Shown here in pieces: positions 7,630 to 10,421 of a stretch of DNA of 10,421 nt. A program made the translations under genes and the position numbers. A model generated the notes under the pieces. The model made no database searches. It saw only the letters and a list, made by a program, of their open reading frames with translations, and was not told the origin of the DNA. Position 1 is the first letter of the stretch; the number at the start of each line of letters is the position of its first letter. The DNA comes from Phycisphaeraceae bacterium (GTDB lineage Bacteria > Planctomycetota > Phycisphaerae > Phycisphaerales > Phycisphaeraceae), in the NCBI GenBank assembly GCA_007119405.1, contig SKPT01000270.1, positions 1 to 10,421 on the forward strand, given 5' to 3'.

Positions 7630-7830
7630 CCGGACGATTCACCACAGAGACACGGAGACACGGAGAGATCACTGAGAAAAAGGCAGTTATACGCGACATC
7701 CAGTTGCCTTGGCCGGCGCAGTCTCCGCTTGGCGCGACTTGCCCAACTTTCGTCGATTCCGCGTAAGAAATTATGCAAACAGACTTAATCTCTGTGCTCT
7801 CCGTGTCTCTGTGGTGATTCCGGATGATTC
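7630..7830. repeat. MITE-like inverted-repeat element between tadB and tadC
   Basis: Two perfect 20-base inverted arms, TCACCACAGAGACACGGAGA at 7639-7658 and its complement at 7798-7817, enclose about 139 bases of sequence more AT-rich than the flanks. The left arm continues with a tandem copy of CACGGAGA (7651-7658, 7659-7666); the right arm continues, read inward, as GCACAGAGA. Just outside lies a near-perfect 11-base direct repeat, CCGGACGATTC (7630-7640) and CCGGATGATTC (7820-7830), resembling a target-site duplication, although its last bases overlap the arms. No convincing gene lies inside; reading frames across the arms produce the low-complexity peptide 'HRDTE', a known false-gene signature. 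Similar CACCACAGAGACAC repeats are familiar from many environmental bacterial genomes; that is recollection, not a search. The rest of the gap (7831-7890) holds the tadC leader. Confidence 0.7.
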
Positions 7831-7857
7831 GAGCCACGGCCCGGATTCGCACGGCAA

Positions 7858-7870
7858 GGACCAGTGGTCC
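7858..7870. promoter_or_regulatory. 13-base palindrome upstream of tadC
   Basis: GGACCA-G-TGGTCC is a perfect inverted repeat with a one-base centre. The loop is too small for an RNA hairpin, so it could only matter as a duplex protein-binding site. It ends 20 bases before the tadC ATG and 5 bases before the ribosome-binding site. It may be chance in GC-rich DNA. Confidence 0.2.
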
Positions 7871-7890
7871 ATATTGAGGGGCTTTGGAAG

Positions 7891-8805
7891 ATGCCCGTGA
7901 CCGAGGACATGCTGCTGTGGCTGGCGGTGGCTTTCGCGACCGTGGCGGGCGGAGCGGGCGGTTTCGCGGCGCTGAGCCGCCTGGCCGGCGGCGCGTCGGG
8001 CGAGGCGGTCGCGGCGCGTCCCGGGGATGCGGTCCCGCCGCCGACGAGCGCGGTCCTGCGCCTCTGCTGGCCGATGATCCTCACCCTGGCCCCCGCGCTG
8101 AGCGGGCCGGGCTTCGCGAACCTGCGTGCCTACGTGGCCGAGCCCTACACGCGCGCCGGTCGTCCGGGGGGGCTCAGCGATCTGCACGCCACGGCGTGCG
8201 TCGTGTTCGCGGGGCTGACCGCGGCGGCGGTGCTGACGGTGAGCCTGGGGATTCTGCTCGGGCCGCTGGGCCTGGCGCTGGGGCTGCTGGGCCTGCCCGG
8301 CGGGGTTTTCGCCGCGGTATCCTCGCTCAAGAGCCAGGCCAGCATCCGCACCCAGCGCATCGAGGCCCTGCTGCCGTACGCGATCGATCTGCTGGTGCTG
8401 ATGCTGCGCTCGGGCACGAGCTTCAACCTGGCGCTGCGGCAGGTGGTCGAGGACTACGCCGATCATCCGCTGGGCCAGGAGCTGGGCCAGGTCGTGGCGG
8501 AGATCGACATGGGGGCGAACCGCCGCGAGGCGCTGGCGCGGCTGAACGATCGTCTGGCGCTGGACGCGATGGAGATTCTGGTGGACAACATCACCCAGGC
8601 CGAAGAGCTCGGCTGGCCCCTGGCGGAGACGCTCGAGCGCATGGCCGACCGCCTGACGAGCCAGCGGATGTTGCGTGCCCAGTCTGCGGCGGGGCGGGCC
8701 AGCGTGATGATCATGCTGCCGTCGACCCTGATCCTGGTCGCGGTGGTGCTGATTCTCTTCGGTCCGGTGATCGTCCGTTTTCTCCGCGGCGACTACAGCC
8801 TGTGA
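7891..8805 (+). CDS. tadC: TadC, second Tad inner-membrane platform protein (T2SSF domain)
   Basis: A 304-residue polytopic membrane protein, partner of TadB in the Tad platform. The start ATG has GAGGGG 9 bases upstream (7876-7881); a GTG at 7864 in frame is rejected because it lies in the palindromic leader and has no site. An N-terminal hydrophobic segment (8-28) is followed by a less ordered stretch to about residue 100, then two strongly hydrophobic segments around 106-126 and 127-147. The T2SSF domain spans roughly 158-282: ALLPYAIDLLVLMLRSGTSF, then LGQVVAEIDMGANRREALAR, then the AEELGWPLAETLERMADRL block. A final membrane segment is at 273-295. Start of a second tight group (tadC, FHA protein, kinase), since the repeat element separates it from tadB. 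Confidence 0.9.
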   Translation: MPVTEDMLLWLAVAFATVAGGAGGFAALSRLAGGASGEAVAARPGDAVPPPTSAVLRLCWPMILTLAPALSGPGFANLRAYVAEPYTRAGRPGGLSDLHATACVVFAGLTAAAVLTVSLGILLGPLGLALGLLGLPGGVFAAVSSLKSQASIRTQRIEALLPYAIDLLVLMLRSGTSFNLALRQVVEDYADHPLGQELGQVVAEIDMGANRREALARLNDRLALDAMEILVDNITQAEELGWPLAETLERMADRLTSQRMLRAQSAAGRASVMIMLPSTLILVAVVLILFGPVIVRFLRGDYSL

Positions 8806-8815
8806 TGCACGAGCC

Positions 8816-9595
8816 ATGGCCCTGAGCGCGACCCTGACGATCATCGAAGGCCCCGACCGCGGCGCGAGCCTCCGGCTCGAGCCCGGGCGGGAGCATCTCA
8901 TCGGCCGCAGCGACAAGGCCGACCTGCGCCTGACCGACCCCGCGGTGGCGTGGGAGCACGCCGTGGTCCGCCTGGCCGGGCGCCGCGTGGAGCTGGTCAA
9001 CCGCGCCGCGCGCGACACGACGGTCAACGGCCGGGCGGTGCGTGGCCCGACAAGCCTGCGCCAGGAGGACCGGGTGGCCTTGAGCCCGGGCTGTGTCGCG
9101 CAACTGGAGATCGCCGGCGGCGCCCTGTTCACCCCGCTTCGCGCCGCCGCCGTCGCGGCGCTGCTGCTGCTGGTGGTCGTCGGCCTGGTGGCGCTGACCG
9201 CCGGTGGCGATGAGCCGCACCCGCCGCTTCAACGCATCGACGCCACGGAGCAGCTCGAGGCGTGGCTGACCCGGCAGCACGCCATCGATGGCGCCGACCG
9301 CCAGTTGCTGTTGGAGCTTTTTCGCGAGGCGCATCGTCACGAGTACGGCGGCAACCACGAGCTCGCCGCCGCCGCCTGGGCCGACCTGCACCTGATCCTG
9401 AGCCACAGCAGCGTGCGCGTGCCCGCGGCGTTCGGCTCCGGGTACACGCGCGTCGGGCTGCCGAGCCTGGCGCGCGAGCATCCGGCGGCGCTGGTGAGCC
9501 TGCTGCGCCGCGAGCTGGACGATCTCGACGACGCGCGGCGCGCCGCGGCGCTGATCCAGTACGTGCGTCAAAGCCTGCGTCAGACGCTTCGCTGA
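8816..9595 (+). CDS. FHA-domain membrane protein of the Tad locus
   Basis: A 259-residue protein beginning 10 bases after tadC; there is no strong ribosome-binding site, so translational coupling is possible. The N-terminal FHA domain (about 4-100) shows the conserved G30-R31, H48-A49 and N71-G72, but the serine normally three residues before the histidine is Ala45 (sequence VAWEHA). That serine helps hold the phosphate in canonical FHA domains, so binding may be weak, altered or absent. Residues 108-129 are one transmembrane segment (LRAAAVAALLLLVVVGLVAL). This would place the FHA domain in the cytoplasm and the C-terminal 130 residues outside. That C-terminal part (about 140-259) is helical, with WLTRQHAIDGADRQLLLELF and a Glu/Ala-rich TPR-like stretch; I recognise no family. 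Context suggests an adaptor between the kinase and the Tad machine. Confidence 0.85.
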   Translation: MALSATLTIIEGPDRGASLRLEPGREHLIGRSDKADLRLTDPAVAWEHAVVRLAGRRVELVNRAARDTTVNGRAVRGPTSLRQEDRVALSPGCVAQLEIAGGALFTPLRAAAVAALLLLVVVGLVALTAGGDEPHPPLQRIDATEQLEAWLTRQHAIDGADRQLLLELFREAHRHEYGGNHELAAAAWADLHLILSHSSVRVPAAFGSGYTRVGLPSLAREHPAALVSLLRRELDDLDDARRAAALIQYVRQSLRQTLR

Positions 9596-9609
9596 ACGGG
9601 AGCCCGAGC

Positions 9610-10421
9610 ATGAAGAAGATCGACAAGTACCAGGTCAAGCGCAGCCTCGGCGGCGGCACCGGCGGCTCGGTGTACCTCGTGCAGGAGCAACTGCCCGGCG
9701 ACGTGCAGCGCGAGCTGGCGGTCAAGGTTCTGCCCACCCTCGCCGACAGCGCCGCCACGCAGCAGGAGAAGTTCCTGGCCGAGGCCCGGGCCCTGGTCCA
9801 GTTCGGCAACCACCCCAACGTGGTGACGATCCACAACTACGGCATCGACGACGGCACGCCCTGGATCGCCATGGAGCTGCTGCCGGGCTCGCTGGCCGAG
9901 CGGATCGGCGACGAGCCGGCCCGGCCCGAGGACGTGCTTGGCATGCTGCGCGACGTGGCCCGCGCGCTGGCGAGCCTGCACGGCGCCGAGCCCCCGATGC
10001 TCCATTGCGACCTGAAGCCGGCCAATATCCTCATCGACGCCCACGGCAACCACAAGATCAGCGACTTCGGCCTGGTGCGCAGCGCCAAGCTGGACACCAC
10101 CCAGCCGATCACCACCACGCGCTACGCCGCTCCGGAAATGCTCAATCCCGAGCTCGGGTCGATCGGTCCGGCCACCGACCTGTACGCCCTGGGTCACATC
10201 GCCTACGAGATGGCCCTTGGCCGCGAGCTCAGCCACCAGCAGTTCCCCGCGGTCATGGACACCACCCAGGCCACCGCCCCGGCGCGTTGGATGGCCTGGC
10301 ACTGCTCGCTGGACGTCCACCCGCCGCCACTGCGCAGCGTCGTGCCCGAGGTGCCCGAGCCGCTCGACCAGATCATCGGCAGGCTGCTGACCAAGAGCAC
10401 ACGTCTGAACATGTGGCTGGA
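9610..10421 (+). CDS. Serine/threonine protein kinase, N-terminal part (runs off right edge)
   Basis: The first 270 residues of a Hanks-type Ser/Thr kinase; the 3' end is outside the window. The ATG follows GGGAG with 7 bases spacing, 14 bases after the FHA gene. The catalytic domain starts directly at the N-terminus: glycine loop LGGGTGGSVY (13-22), ATP lysine K39 in AVKVL, helix-C glutamate E58, catalytic loop HCDLKPANIL (132-141) with D134, K136 and N139, metal-binding DFG (152-154), threonine-rich activation segment DTTQPITTTRYAAPEM (162-177), and TDLYALG after it. All catalytic residues are present, so the enzyme should be active. The HRD arginine is Cys133, making it a non-RD kinase. 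Its substrates are likely to include proteins read by the two neighbouring FHA domains; this is inferred from context. Any C-terminal sensor or membrane segment is not visible. Confidence 0.93.
   Translation, partial: MKKIDKYQVKRSLGGGTGGSVYLVQEQLPGDVQRELAVKVLPTLADSAATQQEKFLAEARALVQFGNHPNVVTIHNYGIDDGTPWIAMELLPGSLAERIGDEPARPEDVLGMLRDVARALASLHGAEPPMLHCDLKPANILIDAHGNHKISDFGLVRSAKLDTTQPITTTRYAAPEMLNPELGSIGPATDLYALGHIAYEMALGRELSHQQFPAVMDTTQATAPARWMAWHCSLDVHPPPLRSVVPEVPEPLDQIIGRLLTKSTRLNMWL

Noticed and set aside
7639..7817. CRISPR array
   Set aside because: Only two repeat copies, in inverted orientation, separated by about 139 bases; no regular spacers and no cas genes.
7639..7817. Rho-independent terminator after tadB
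   Set aside because: The arms could pair but are 139 bases apart and no U-tract follows; a transposable-type repeat explains them better.
7625..7900. Small proteins containing HRDTE-like peptides in the tadB-tadC gap
   Set aside because: The peptides are translations of the inverted-repeat arms in different frames, a known source of false genes.
7771..9132. Open frame of 453 codons on the minus strand opposite tadC and the FHA gene
   Set aside because: Arg/Gln-rich low-complexity product antisense to two recognisable genes, partly made of the inverted-repeat arm.

Overview
The window is a high-GC stretch of bacterial chromosome holding two gene blocks that diverge from an intergenic region at about 3876-4103. 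The lineage cannot be proven from the sequence. A Gram-negative-type envelope is implied by several lipoprotein signal peptides and LpoB/YcfL-type proteins. Together with FHA and Ser/Thr-kinase genes around a Tad secretion locus and a 'CACCACAGAGACAC' type dispersed repeat, this suggests Planctomycetota (possibly Phycisphaerae) or a relative; that is inference.

Minus-strand block (3875 down to 1): five closely spaced genes read leftward, each with a signal peptide. In transcription order they are an LpoB-like lipoprotein (3240-3875), a second LpoB-related lipoprotein (2572-3174), a large COG3014-type TPR lipoprotein (750-2534), a YcfL/DUF1425 lipoprotein (268-687), and the N-terminus of a secreted protein cut by the window edge (1-214). 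LpoB, YcfL and COG3014 proteins are known neighbours in other bacteria, and LpoB of E. coli activates the peptidoglycan synthase PBP1b. The set looks like an envelope lipoprotein operon.

Plus-strand block (4104 to the right edge): the inner-membrane core of a Tad/Flp (type IVc) pilus or secretion machine. The order is cpaB (4104-4901), an FHA-CpaF/TadA fusion ATPase (4924-6789), tadB (6789-7628), a non-coding gap of 262 bp with a MITE-like inverted-repeat element (about 7630-7830), tadC (7891-8805), an FHA-transmembrane protein (8816-9595), and a Ser/Thr protein kinase running off the right edge (9610-10421). No pilin, prepilin peptidase, secretin (CpaC/RcpA) or TadZ/CpaE is in the window.

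How the genes may work together: CpaF powers assembly through TadB/TadC in the inner membrane and CpaB links to the periplasm. The adjacent kinase, with a threonine-rich activation segment, and two FHA (phosphothreonine-reader) proteins, one of them the ATPase itself, suggest that assembly or secretion is gated by Ser/Thr phosphorylation. The divergent lipoprotein operon may be an independent cell-wall module or an envelope partner of the Tad machine; the sequence alone does not decide.
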